From Cordylochernes scorpioides (Eukaryota; Arthropoda; Arachnida; Pseudoscorpiones; Chernetidae), in the NCBI GenBank assembly GCA_030710605.1, contig CP092873.1, forward strand, positions 447,900 to 511,899: a DNA stretch of 64,000 nucleotides, written 5' to 3'. Below the pieces are notes generated by a model, which searched no databases, was not told the origin of the DNA, and worked only from the letters and a program-made list of their open reading frames with translations. Every line of letters begins with the position of its first letter. The stretch's first letter is position 1. Positions 43,770-55,225 of the stretch are shown here, piece by piece. A program made the position numbers and the translations under genes.

Positions 43770-46700
43770 CGTCCCTACAACTGCAAACTATCGAATGTGA
43801 AAAATTCAATTTTTCAGATTCGACGCAATGATATTGCATTGGGCACGACACATTTATGGCAAATCGTCGAATCTCTAGCTTCATTAGGAACGCTGGAAAA
43901 ACCTTTGACGATGTATTGAATGTGAAGGATTTTTTACATTGGACATTGTCAAAGTATCGAACAAGTACATTCGCTCGTTTGCCTTGAATATTATGACACT
44001 TGAACAATTTCAAAGTATCCAATATGTCATATTAGTTAGTTTGGTTTTGCAAATGTCACAAGTGTTTTTAATTTTTGCATTGCAAAATGGTCGAATGTGT
44101 CATATTAAAAGTGTTTATAATAATAAAATTATAATATTATTCAATATTATTGATACAGTTGGGCCGACAGAATCGAACAAACCTTCTCTGGTTCTAAGAA
44201 AATGTGGACTGAAGACACGTGCCAGCGTTCCAAAAATTGTTAATTACACTTGGATTCCGTGAAACCTTTTACGGCTTCCAACTTTTCCTAAATCTCCCCT
44301 CTTTCTGTTGGAAAAAGTAACGTCGCACATCGGCTGTTCCCATAGCAACGGCCGCTTCCTGCCAGACATCACGTGACCTGGCACCACGCCACGCCGGCTG
44401 TACCTGTAATATAGGCTTCAGTGATTTGCCTTTGTTCTTTGCCCTAACGCTTGCTTTGTTTGACTCTCTTTGTTACTTGTCATCTTAATATATATAATTG
44501 ATAATTAAACAATCTTTTCTGAGATCCCCAGCCTCTGATTTTCTTACAATTTCTTTAGGGGCCCTTTCCGTTTATTATTCAGTTTGTAACCTGAAGCTTT
44601 ACCAGGATGTTTCTAAGCGAGAAGTATTTTTAAAAAAAATTAAAAGACGACGCATTAGGGACGGCCGCGTCCTCTGTGCAGAGTGATTCCTCTTCCCACA
44701 AAAACAAAAATGGTAAGTAGGCATAATTATATTCTTATTTTTATTGTGGTACCAACCGTACCGAACTTTCTTTTGTTGGGACTTTATTTACGATTGTTCA
44801 TCTTTTTCAGATGCAGATAAAATTCAACACTCTATCAACATTGTTCGCCTTCCTGGTGATAATGGGAACAACCAAAGCAACCTCTTGCAAGGTAAACATA
44901 ATTTTGCTTTGAATTTACGAATATTGATTTCGATTTCTATTTATACTCGAGTAATAAATATGATTTCCTTATCTTATAGATTTGTTCTTAAGTTCTGCTG
45001 ACGATTCTGATTTGGATCCGACATTTTCCCCCCGAACAGACAACTAGTTGTGAATCTAATGAGGAATTATATTTTTCAGGAGGTAATTTTTTTTTTTAAT
45101 TTATCGCAAAATTTCTGGTACCTTCATACTTCATAAATTAACTTCGTTTTGGAATTATCCTTAGCTGTTGACTTACTATGACTTACAATAATTTTTTACC
45201 TGTTAAGTACTTTTATTGTCCTGAATATTGATATTTTTTTTTCTTACAGGTGGCAACGAATATTGTGACACGCGCAAACGAAAGAAAGAGCTTGTCAAAA
45301 AAATCAGTCCAAAAACTTCGAAGAGTTCATTTGAAACGGAATCAAACTGTGATGACGAGACTGGAAATCAACAAGCTGTTCCTAGTGGCCCCAGTGGGGA
45401 AACAACGGATCATAGACCGATTGTAAGTAGTACCTCTAATACTCATGATTCGCCTAAAAAGAGACGTAAATTAAATATAGCTGGTTTGAAAAGAAATATT
45501 AATAGAGCCCTTAGGCTAAAAGGGAAATCTTATCAGACAATAAGTGGTAAAGTTGTTTCGGGCAAAATTTTGAAACCATCCCCGTGTATAAATAACAGCA
45601 AACACAAGTGCTACGATAAAATACCGGAAAACATACGACAAATAATATTTTCAAATTTCCATTCTTTGGATTCCCTTCAAAAACAACGCGAGTTCTTCAT
45701 TCGTCACATTACCCAAGAAAACCCTAAAAGAAAGGTTGTCGCCGGAACATCAAGGAAAGGAGTAACGAAAAAATATACACTCTCAGGTGACAACCAAACC
45801 CACCGCGTGTGCAGACAGTTCTTTCTTGACACTCTTGGGATCAGTGAGGGCTTAATAAAGGGGGCATTTCGGAAATTATCTCCAACAGGAATTTTAGAGC
45901 CTGATAGAAGAGGTGGAAAAAGATTAAAAAAGGAATTGGGGGCTGACGGTCAGCTTGTAGATGATGAGTCAATAAAAAAGCACATCAGTTCATTTCCTGC
46001 GTTAGAGTCTCACTATTGTCGGAAAAAAAGTGACTTTAAATACTTGGATTCAAATTTAACTATTAAAGCAATGTATGAATTGTATAAGGAAGATTGTAAA
46101 TCTAATGGGAAGAAAGAAAAGACCTATGAAACTTATCGGAAAACGTTCAAAAAGTACAAATTAAAATTTCACAAGCCAAAAAAAGATTTGTGTAAAGTTT
46201 GTGTGACTTTTGTAGGATGCTCAGAGACTGAAAAAATTTAAACCGCGATGACTATGAAAACCACCAAAAAAGGAAAGAAGCAGCACGAATAAAGAGAAAT
46301 GATGATAAACAGTCAGCGTTGGAAGATAAAAAAATATTAGCGTTCAATTTTGACTTACAATCTGTTTTATCAACCCCCAAAGGAGCAGCAGGGCCTTTTT
46401 TTTATGTTAGAAAACTTGCAATTTATAATCTAACAATTTATAATTTAGGGGACTCGAGTGTACGTTGTTTTATTTGGGATGAAACCGAGGGAAAAAGGAG
46501 GAGTATAGAAATAGCAAAATGTATCTATAAGTACATTATGTCATATCCCAACATCGAACATGTTAAAATGATGTCAGACAACTGTGGAGGACAGCAGAAA
46601 AACTTTTCATTTTTCTGCTAAGTGCCAATATGCAGTCAATACTCACCCAAATTTAAAAATTATAAACCATGTTTATTTTGAGCCAGGCCATTCTCACATG

Positions 46701-47808
46701 GAGTGTGACTCCATTCACTCAAAAATAGAAATTAAATAAAAAAATTCCCCTGTGTACACACTTGAAGGTTGGGCACAAATAATTAGATTGGCACGCAGCA
46801 AACCCAGTCCATTTGAAATTACAGAACTAGTCCATGACGACTTTTTGAATTTCAACACAAGAGAGACTAAATTTGAGGCGATTAAAGAAAAGGGAAAGCA
46901 AAACTATAAAATAAATGAAAAGGGAACACAAATTAAATTTACCGACGCAGTATGGTATCAATACCGTAAAGAAGAAAACAAAAACATTTTTATGAAGACA
47001 GAGATCGATGGAGATTACTTAACACTTATTTCGAAACAAAGAAAGGGAAAACAGAGCACAACCCCAGTTACTCCGTACAAAGAGAGACTCCCGATTTCGG
47101 ATGTAAAAAAAAAAGACATTTTATCATTATGCGCCCAAAATTTAATTCCAAGGTCATACCATGAATATTACCACAATTTGCCCACATCTAGTGACTGCAG
47201 AGATTGCCTTCCAGAGCCAAACGCCAGTGAAGACGAAGATTAAAAACCTATAATTTTTATAACTATAAAAATATTTTGAAAATAAACTTTTTTTTAAATT
47301 GTCATTATTTTAATAACATAACATAATAATTATAATTATGAATCATGAGTACAAAAGGTTTACTACACAATATTTAGTTTTTATTAATTTAATACAATTG
47401 TTGTTTCACTTTACCTTTATATTTTCTTTGTATTGTTTTACGAATAAATTTTTTTGCCCACTAAACATTTTAGTGTTAATTATTTTCCTATGACGAATGT
47501 GAAAGTGTCAAAATTATTTCAAAACAAACTGTCGAAAGTGCCACATTCGCTAGATTGAATCAGCGAACCATGATAAATCAATGATTAGCACTCACTTGCA
47601 ATGTAACGAATATGTATTATTGGAACTTAAAAACTAGCAAACTGATAAATGTTAATATCATCTGAAAGAAGACAAAAAATAGATTAAAAATATATAAAAA
47701 ATTTGCCCATTGGAAAATGGGCTGATTTTGGGTTCACAACTATTGGAGTTTTATCTTCTCCTGAAAAGTACCGATTTTCAGATTCGATAATTTGCAGTTG
47801 TAGGGACG
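43770..47808 (+). mobile_element. Sola-like DNA transposon, 4.04 kb
   Basis: Inverted termini CGTCCCTACAACTGCAAA at both ends, similarity extending over about 34 bp (next TATCGAAT). ATAT duplications lie at 43766-43769 and 47809-47812, proven by the empty homologous site at 4014-4022. It carries one plus-strand, intron-containing transposase-like gene. The 4-bp target duplication and protein style led me to the Sola superfamily; the superfamily name is an inference, the transposon boundaries are not. Confidence 0.85.
44710..47243 (+). pseudogene. Intron-containing transposase-like gene of the Sola-like element
   Basis: Likely exons: one ending at 44712 (ATG/GTAAGT), 44811-44891, 44980-45082 and 45250-47243, each with GT donor and AG acceptor in plausible context. 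Read in that order the frame shows SDNCGGQQKN (a D-N-C-G-G block), FFYVRKLAIYNLT, FIWDETEGKR, FEPGHSHMECDSIHSKIE and IIRLARSKPSPFE, which I recognise from a common arthropod family annotated as an uncharacterised DUF7869-type domain. Damage: six Cs where five keep frame at 45028-45033; a missing A near 46233-46239; a shift near 46610; an in-frame TAA near 46736. A basic, phosphosite-like N-terminal region (KKRRKLN) could be a nuclear localisation signal. Dead copy; catalytic residues are not assigned with certainty. Confidence 0.7.
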
Positions 47809-47812
47809 ATAT

Positions 47813-48845
47813 ATGTCAAACATCTACAGACCTTACTGCAAGGATAGGAATTAGATGAGCGTCCATTCCAGTAAGGTCTGTAGTAGAGATAATAAATATA
47901 ATAAGGGAAAGACATTGGCAAAAATTATTATAAAATTTCGTCAATAGATGGCAATTGAAATTGGGAGGGAATCAGTGGTGAACCTCCCAGCACCAATTTG
48001 ACAAATACATTCCTGGTTAGGAAACAAAATAGTAGTCTGGTTGGTCAAAATGGAGGGAGTGTCCACCTCTAATAAGACAATCCCTCCCAATATATATTTT
48101 TCCTTCTGTTTGGTGATAGTAGATTTTTCATTTAAAGTAAAAATTAAACATAATTAGAGATAATAAAGAGGACAATTTTTCAAAGATAGATGGCGCACTA
48201 AGTTATTTTTAAATAGAGAAGACTCATCAATAGATATCAGGACTTCTTGTTTGGCAGCTGAGGGGAATATACAGCCAGCTGGTCACAGGGTGCCGGCTGG
48301 TGTCACAGGGTGCCGGCTGGTGTCACAGGGTCTAGAAGAGAGAGGCCAGAGAGATAAAAATTTATAAAACTTTATTTTATAATTGAGCATTGACCACTGC
48401 CGTGGCTTGGCAAAGTTCCTTCCGTCAACACAGTTGAAGGTGTTTTCTCTCAAAGCTCTTGTGAGAGGTTTCAAGTTTTACTTTGGGGAATATTTTCCTA
48501 TCTTCAAAATATATTTACAAAAATTGTACAAATTGCACACATGATAATTGTTTATAACTTAAAGATAAAAAAGAACAAAATGTGAACACCAAAACAACAA
48601 AAAAAAAGAAAATAACAAATGACTTGAATATTTTGAAATGTTTTGTTATGTGAAACACACACAGAATTGTAAAACGATATTGTATTTTAAACACACAGAA
48701 TTAGAATGAGTATTTTGCCCAGTTGAATGTAACAGTTCTAACAGATCTGCAGGTTGTGGGTGGCTGCGGGGTGGCTGTGGAACTTCTTCCTGTGGTGGTG
48801 CAGCTGGGACCTGTTGCCAGTCTTGAAGCTGCAGTCCGAGCAGCT
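47813..48845. repeat. Block W copy 3 and ZNF3 3' region
   Basis: Matches 4021-5002. Split-hammerhead relics at 47990-47962 (minus) and 48029-48089 (plus), minisatellite at about 48276-48333, and an AATAAA on the minus strand (plus-strand TTTATT at 48371-48376). After the ZNF3 stop at 48846 the same frame still reads a finger-like CSDCSFKTGNRSQLHHHRK to a TAG at 48738-48740. Confidence 0.6.
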
Positions 48846-49958
48846 TTACGGCTTCTCCCCGGTGTGGATGCGGATGTGGGCGGTGAGGGCGGAGGTGTCC
48901 CCCGTCCTGTAGCTGCACTGAGGACAGAGGTACAGCTTCTCCCCTGTGTGGGTCCGCCTGTGGGTGACCAGGTGAGAGGACACGGCAGACCTGTAGTCGC
49001 ACTTGTCACAGGTGTAGGGTTTCTCCCCCGTGTGGATCCGCTTGTGTCTGGACAGAGCGGAGGTGTCCCCTGTCCTGTAGTCGCACTTGTCACAGCTGTA
49101 GGGTTTCTCCCCCACATGCAGCCGCTTGTGTCTGGACAGAGAGTAGGTGTTCCCTGTCCTGAAGTCGCAGTAAGGGCAGGCGTAGGGTTTCTCCCCCGTG
49201 TGGATCCGCTTGTGTTTGGACAGAGCGGAGGAGACAGCAGTCTTGTAGTCACAGTCAGGGCAGGCAAATGGCTTCTCTCCTGTGTGGGTCCGCCTGTGGG
49301 TGACCAGGTTAGAGGACACGGCAGACCTGTAGTCGCACTTGTCACAGGTGTAGGGCTTCTCCCCCACATGCAGCCGCTTGTGGGTGACCAGAGAGGAGGG
49401 GTACCCTGTCCTGTAGTCACAGTAGGGGCAGGCGTAGGGCATCTCCCCCGTGTGGATCCGCTTGTGTCTGGACAGAGCGGAGGTGTCCCCTGTCTTGTAG
49501 TCGCAGTAGGGGCAGGCGTAGGGTTTCTCCCCTGTGTGTATCCGCTTGTGTTTGGACGTGTAGGGTTTCTCCCCCACATGCAGCCGCTTGTGTCTGGACA
49601 GAGCGGAGGTGTCCCCTGTCGTGTAGTCGCAGTAGGGGCAGGCGTAGGGTTTCTCCCCCGTGTGGATCCGCTTGTGTCTGGACAGAGCGGAGGCGTCCCC
49701 TGTCCTGTAGTCGCACTTGTCACAGCTGTAAGGTTTCTCCCCCACATGCAGCCGCTTGTGTCTGGACAGAGAGGAGGTTTTCCCTGTCCTGTAGTCGCAG
49801 TAGGGGCAGGTGTAGGGTTTCTCCCCCGTGTGGATCCGCTTGTGTTTGGACAGATCTGAGGAGACGGCAGTCTTGTAGTCACAGTCAGGGCAGGCAAATT
49901 GCTTCTCCCCTGTGTGAGTCCGCTTGTGTCTAGAGTAGTGGGAGCTGGCAGGACTCAC
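48846..49958 (-). CDS. C2H2 poly-zinc-finger protein exon, ZNF3 (open)
   Basis: A 370-codon open frame: half finger (SHYSRHKRTHTG), then 12 complete C-x2-C-x12-H-x3-H fingers with TGEKPY/VGEKPY linkers and one finger lacking its Cys half (YTSKHKRIHTG, about 49530-49570). Strong TGEKP linkers imply sequence-specific DNA or RNA binding in the nucleus. No effector domain (KRAB, BTB, ZAD) is visible in this exon. The frame opens with GTG after a CAG acceptor-like site (49959 side) and an in-frame TGA lies just upstream, so this is likely an exon spliced to an unidentified ATG exon. It ends at GEKP-TAA, where the ancestral finger array evidently went on. Least damaged of the three copies and the only candidate for a working gene here. 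Confidence 0.7.
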   Translation of the reverse strand: MSPASSHYSRHKRTHTGEKQFACPDCDYKTAVSSDLSKHKRIHTGEKPYTCPYCDYRTGKTSSLSRHKRLHVGEKPYSCDKCDYRTGDASALSRHKRIHTGEKPYACPYCDYTTGDTSALSRHKRLHVGEKPYTSKHKRIHTGEKPYACPYCDYKTGDTSALSRHKRIHTGEMPYACPYCDYRTGYPSSLVTHKRLHVGEKPYTCDKCDYRSAVSSNLVTHRRTHTGEKPFACPDCDYKTAVSSALSKHKRIHTGEKPYACPYCDFRTGNTYSLSRHKRLHVGEKPYSCDKCDYRTGDTSALSRHKRIHTGEKPYTCDKCDYRSAVSSHLVTHRRTHTGEKLYLCPQCSYRTGDTSALTAHIRIHTGEKP

Positions 49959-50389
49959 CTGGAATCATGCCTTCCAATTTTTGTGATCGATTTTTGATAT
50001 AATTAAAAGCCACATAGAAGTCTTACATTTTGTACAATTGTTTAATAAAGCTTACAAAGTAATAAATATCTAGGTGATCATAGTGGTCAGAATTTTTATA
50101 AATATTTTCAAAGGAAGAAAATAGAGCAGCCATTTCTGTGGCATAGTGAGCGGCGGTCTACTGTGATATCAGGAATGTTCGACCTTCCGACCAGAACTCG
50201 TGATATTCTTTACGTGTTACACTATATATCTAGCCAGGTTTTCCCACATGTAAACTTCTGAAATGCCTCAGACTGCCATATTCAGCCAGAGATTCTCTCT
50301 GTGCACCCAACTCTGCTGGATCAAAGGTCACAGTGGTATTCCAGAAAGTAGCAGACAAAAAAGCCCCCGTCTTTAAAATTTTTCCATAA

Positions 50390-50830
50390 GTGATAAGGTA
50401 CCATTTGGATTATAGATTAGAAACACAAGGTAATAAGTCCAAAAGTTACCTTGTGTTTATAAGTCCAAATCTAAATAAATTGTGTGTGATGTTTCTGTAA
50501 CAGCGTTGTTACCATCTTCAGACAAAAGTGCTAAATGAGAAAATATATCCGACCATGTTTTAAATAGTTACTGTTATGGCACAATTTGGATTATAGATTA
50601 TAAGGAATTTATTTTTCTTCAGCTCATAGGAAGAATAACTTCTTAGGTCCATTGAAGTCTATAAAAATTATAAGGCACAATTTGGATTATAGATTCAGTA
50701 CTTTTGTCTGAAGATGGTAACAACGCTGTTACCGAAACACCACACACTATTTATTTATTTGGTCTTATTACTTTATGTTTAAATAGTTACTGTTATTTTA
50801 TTCATTTGTATTTAGTCTTATTACCCTGTG
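50390..50830. repeat. Hammerhead-related foldback repeats, block D copy 3
   Basis: As 11040-11510. At 50705-50745 (plus) the order CTGAAGA, GGTAAC, GTTACC, GAAAC is intact but the following ACC replaces GUC, so U16.1 is lost. Confidence 0.55.
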
Positions 50831-52016
50831 TTTGTAATCCAAATTGTACCTTTCTCTCATCAAATAATTTAAAATAAAAACTACAATTCCTACAAGCAAA
50901 CTTGAACTGGAAGACCTCCAGGAGAGGCCATAGGAATATCTAGGTTTAATTTAATGGAGGTTGAACCATCACCTGTGGAAACCCCGGCCCTACCTTGTCC
51001 TGTGGCTCAGAAGAATGGGCCTCTGGCTGGCTGTTGTCCTGGACACACCTCACATTTATTCTTCTGCCAACGTTTCAGCAAATGGCCTGAATTCATTGGA
51101 AGTTGCCAACATTAGGAACAAAATAAAACAAAAGTGGTTGATGTAGATGTTTTCTTAGACAAAACAGCAAATGCTTTTTTAAAAATTATCTATGTAAAAT
51201 AGTCAAACACAAAAATGCAAATTAGAAAGAAATGGACTAAATAGAATGCGCTGTCAAACTTTTCTTAACAAATTAACTGGAATATCTCCACCAATCCTTG
51301 GCAGTAAGCTGTCTTGTCTGACATACAAGATAGGCGGCCATTAAAGGTGTTTACATACGTTCCAGATGTCAGGAGCCTCCTTCATCTTGGCCTGGCACAC
51401 ACATTCAGTGTCTCTTTATACAACTCTTGACTTAGATCCCTGACTTTACAATTTAATAAAACTCCACCTTTGCCGGTCCCAAGCCCGGATGAAAAAGGAG
51501 GAGGGGAAGCAGTAACAAGCTCATTAAAAAACCTGGGCTCAGCTGGCCCGGCTGATAGTACCCTGTAAGGGCTCCTAATCCAGGGATACAGGATGAGCAG
51601 CGTTTGTACTTCATGTTAAGAGCGGCTGCACATGGCGTCTGTTCTTCATATCAGAGGTGGCCATTTATTTTGGAGCTAAGTCGGCCTGCCACTGAGTAAT
51701 GCTCCCAGTCTTAATGACAAAGGCATTCTACTTTACCCAGTCATGATGGTTGTCAAATAGATAAGAAAGAAGAAGACAATTTAATAAACACAACAAGGAA
51801 TCCAGAGCTAGGTTTCTTTGCTATTTTAATTTCTTCAGCTTTCAGTTCTAGTTCTACTTCCAGTTCTCCTGTTGAAGGACATGTTGGCCAGAAAGCCAGA
51901 GAAATCAAAATAGTGAAGAAACTTGAACCCGGATTGCTTGTTGATTTTGTTAAATTATAAAATTCTGTTTAGCTCCGGTTACAATAGTCTTCTTCTTCTT
52001 TCTTATCTCCACTCAA

Positions 52017-52285
52017 TCACACTAAGCTTGTTAAGCTTGAGATTTTTGATGGTGTCTGCCGGGGAAGAGTAGAGCTCATCAATGGATGAGTCAATACAGT
52101 CAATAATATGTCTTGGCGTTGCAGGTTGAAACTTAGTACATAGTGGGAAAACCCTGCAACCATTCTGAAAGTCTTTGTCCGTAGATGACCAGACTTAAGT
52201 CTGGAAATCAGTTGTTCTCCTGGGAGGACAGAACTGGTTACAATAGTTTCATGCCACAACCATGTTAATTCAACACACAACGATG
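52017..52285 (-). pseudogene. LINE C-terminal relic, second copy
   Basis: Homologue of 12655-12930 with the same frame break; carries an extra 9-bp repeat (AAGCTTGTT) near 52025. Same tentative assignment. Confidence 0.35.
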
Positions 52286-53204
52286 CGACACTTGTGATAG
52301 TTCGACCATGTCCAGCCTATGAAATAACTAATTTGGCTGATTTTTTAATGAGTCTTGTTTAATTACAAATTATTGATAAAACTACAATACGTTGGCATGC
52401 AGGACTCTGAAGTTAGCGTGCTTGCACCATACAAAAGTGTTACAATGCATCACATATCAGTGCCCAAATTGCACAATTTTTGTTTACTTTCTTGGGAAAT
52501 TTTCCAATATAGGTTAAATTAGGTTAGTTTAACTACAAGAGAATTGGGCCAAATCCAAATAAATTAATAGTGTGATGTTTCAGTAACAGTGACTAAAGTT
52601 ACTTTGTACAGGTTAACACAAAATGCAATAAACTAGGGCCTAAAGTAATAGTAACTAAACAAACAAAAGCGTACACTCAAAAGTACAAAAAAAAAAAAAA
52701 ACTTACAATTGGTTAAACAAAATAAAAAAAACAGTACTTATCTTTATTGCTGCTTAGGTAGGGATCGGACCGGGGTTACACAGGGAATGCGAAGAGATCA
52801 CCAGACACTGATAAAAATACGAAGAGAACACTATAAGCCTCTCTACACAAAACTTTATACCACACTAGTCCCAAGCATTCCCTTTAACCCCCTTTATATA
52901 CAAACATGGCCACATTCGTCCAATGAGAAGGCGGGAGAGATTGGTTCACTATCAAACAACTTTTTCCCACTAAAATCTGAGATAAGATTAAAAAAATGCA
53001 AATATTTGTCAATATAATTTGACAACAGTTTTGTTACCATCATCAGACAAAAGAATAAATTATTCATGTGTGAGTGCATGGTAATGTTACCAAAGTGTCA
53101 CATTTGGTCTTGTAGCTATATTGTGGTGCTTTCTCATAAGTTAGTTTAATTAAAAAAAAAAAGTATGTTACCTTGTGATTCAATAAAAGGTATAACTAAA
53201 ATGA

Positions 53205-53355
53205 TTTAATGATAAAGCACAAATTGGACTTTAGATACAAGAAATTCAGACCTAATCCAAATATTTAATAGTGTGCGTCATTTCGGTAACAGCATTGTTA
53301 CCGAAACGTCACACTATTAAATTATTTGGATTTGGTCTTATTTTCTTGTATCTAT
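53205..53355. repeat. Hammerhead-related foldback repeat with symmetric core
   Basis: Reads TAGTGTGCGTCATTTCGGTAAC, a short loop, then GTTACCGAAACGTCACACTA: two GAAAC half-cores facing each other with no CTGAAGA strand. Better preserved than its left-arm partner at 13845-13985, which lost the left half. Confidence 0.6.
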
Positions 53356-54120
53356 AATGATTTAATGTCAGGTTTAAAAAGTGGCATGTAAATTATACAC
53401 AAAAATGTTTTTTTTTTCCATTGCTCAAAATATGAATTAAAAAAAAAAAAATTTCAAAAATAAATAAAAATTTCTTAAAATATATTTTGCAGATAAAAAA
53501 AATACTAAATCTTGTTTACATCTGGGGCTAATCAGGAACTTTGTCTCAGATTTGGGCAAAAGAAATTTTGTTCCATTTTGGGAAAGTTGTTAGAGATCCC
53601 TAATACAGGTGGTACAGGCCATGATAATCATGGTGGGTAGAAGTTGGTGCCTGCTTTTCCTGTAATTACACCCCACATCTTCACTCACTGGTAGGGTTGG
53701 ACTTTTGCAAGAATCGGGGATCATTGGGTCATTTTACTATTTAGAAAAAAGTACCCAATGCGGATCCCGGGTCGTAGCAGAGAGATACTCAGCCTGAAGT
53801 GTAGAAACACATACAACTCTGGCCATACAAAAATTTCATTAGCTATAAATACTTTTGTAAATTTTCAGAAATTTGCATAGTTAACAAGAACATAAGGTAA
53901 TATGGTCAAATCCAAATATTGTCCCTAATCATTAACATGAACATTTAGGTATGTAAATGAAGGAGATCAATTTTATGAAACCATAGCTAGAATATAAGTG
54001 CATAAAAAGAGCCTTGTACATTTATTCATGATAGTGTATTTAAACTACCTTCTAGTTTCTATCATTGATTTTTTTGTTGTTCTTAAGATTATCTTTAATC
54101 TCGGACTAGAATTACTTCAA

Positions 54121-54410
54121 CTCTAGATAGAGAAAGTCCTAATCTCATCATCAAAAACATTCACTGTAGGATATGTGGAAATATGATATCTGATGAAATC
54201 TCCCACTATATCACAGAATGCCAATATTTAGGTGAAGAAAGAGAAAAAACTCTTAAAAACACCTTCTGGAGATTTAGCAACCCACTGCAGATGCTGAGAA
54301 CTATTTCAGAAAAAGAAAAATATAGCAAAAGAACTCTATAATTTCTACAGATCAATTGTAAATAGATTCATACACAAAAGAGGTAGTGAGGAAAGTTTTA
54401 GAACAGATGT
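54121..54410 (+). pseudogene. LINE ORF2 C-terminal relic, second copy
   Basis: Homologue of 14715-15024 with CRICGNMISDEISHYITEC retained and an extra A in the AAAAAGAAAAA stretch near 54310 that shifts the frame. Confidence 0.5.
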
Positions 54411-55225
54411 GTAAATAAATTTCTTTTCAAACAAAGGCTCACGTGCACATTCCCCATGTGAGAAAAAATTACTGTATTATTTTGTTGTTGTATGGCGAAT
54501 CCATACAGGGCAATGGGCCCTAATAAAAGCCTTTTGTTGTTGATTATCTTTAATCTGTAGAACTCCTGGGTAGTTGGTGAGAACCTGGGTTGTCTCTCTG
54601 TACAATGTCTGGGTAGGTAAAATGGCATCGTACAATCTCTGATTGGACAGGCATTATGACTAGAGAAATTGCCATGAAGCTGCAATCAAGGTACTGTTGT
54701 TTGGTGTCAGAGAGAAATTTCAAGAATTGTATTGGCTTGGTCCATCATCCCACAAGAAGCCATAAAAAAATATTGCTGCTTGTATATGTGCCAGAGAGTC
54801 ACCAAATATTGATAAAAGCTGTGTATCACAAATTCACATCCTTTTTTTGAAATTTTAATCAATTATTTTTCATATCACCATTATAATAGCTCACCAATTT
54901 TCAGAAAATTTACATAAGTATTTCTAGGTGATGCAACTTTATTTGTGGCCAGTGTATATATCATTATTTCAGAAAGTTAATTACATGCCACAAACACAGG
55001 GCAATGAAAAAATTATGATTTTTCATCTTTTCTCCAAGCTTCCTTTCAACCAATATTTGTCTTTGGCAGCTGATATTTGATAAACACAGATGCCTAGTCA
55101 TCATTTTCCTTAATTTTTCTTTACATTTTTTTTTTTAATTAACAAAAAGTTCATCATATAATTCGTAAGACCAATATTAAATGCATATCGTGAATAATTT
55201 GTTTGCTCGATGACTCTTTCTTTGG

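Noticed and set aside
44811..44891. Signal-peptide-like reading of Sola exon 2 (MQIKFNTLSTLFAFLVIMG)
   Set aside because: This is the alternative frame; the frame giving DADKIQHSINIVRL joins the acidic exon 3 and the basic exon 4 across splice sites.
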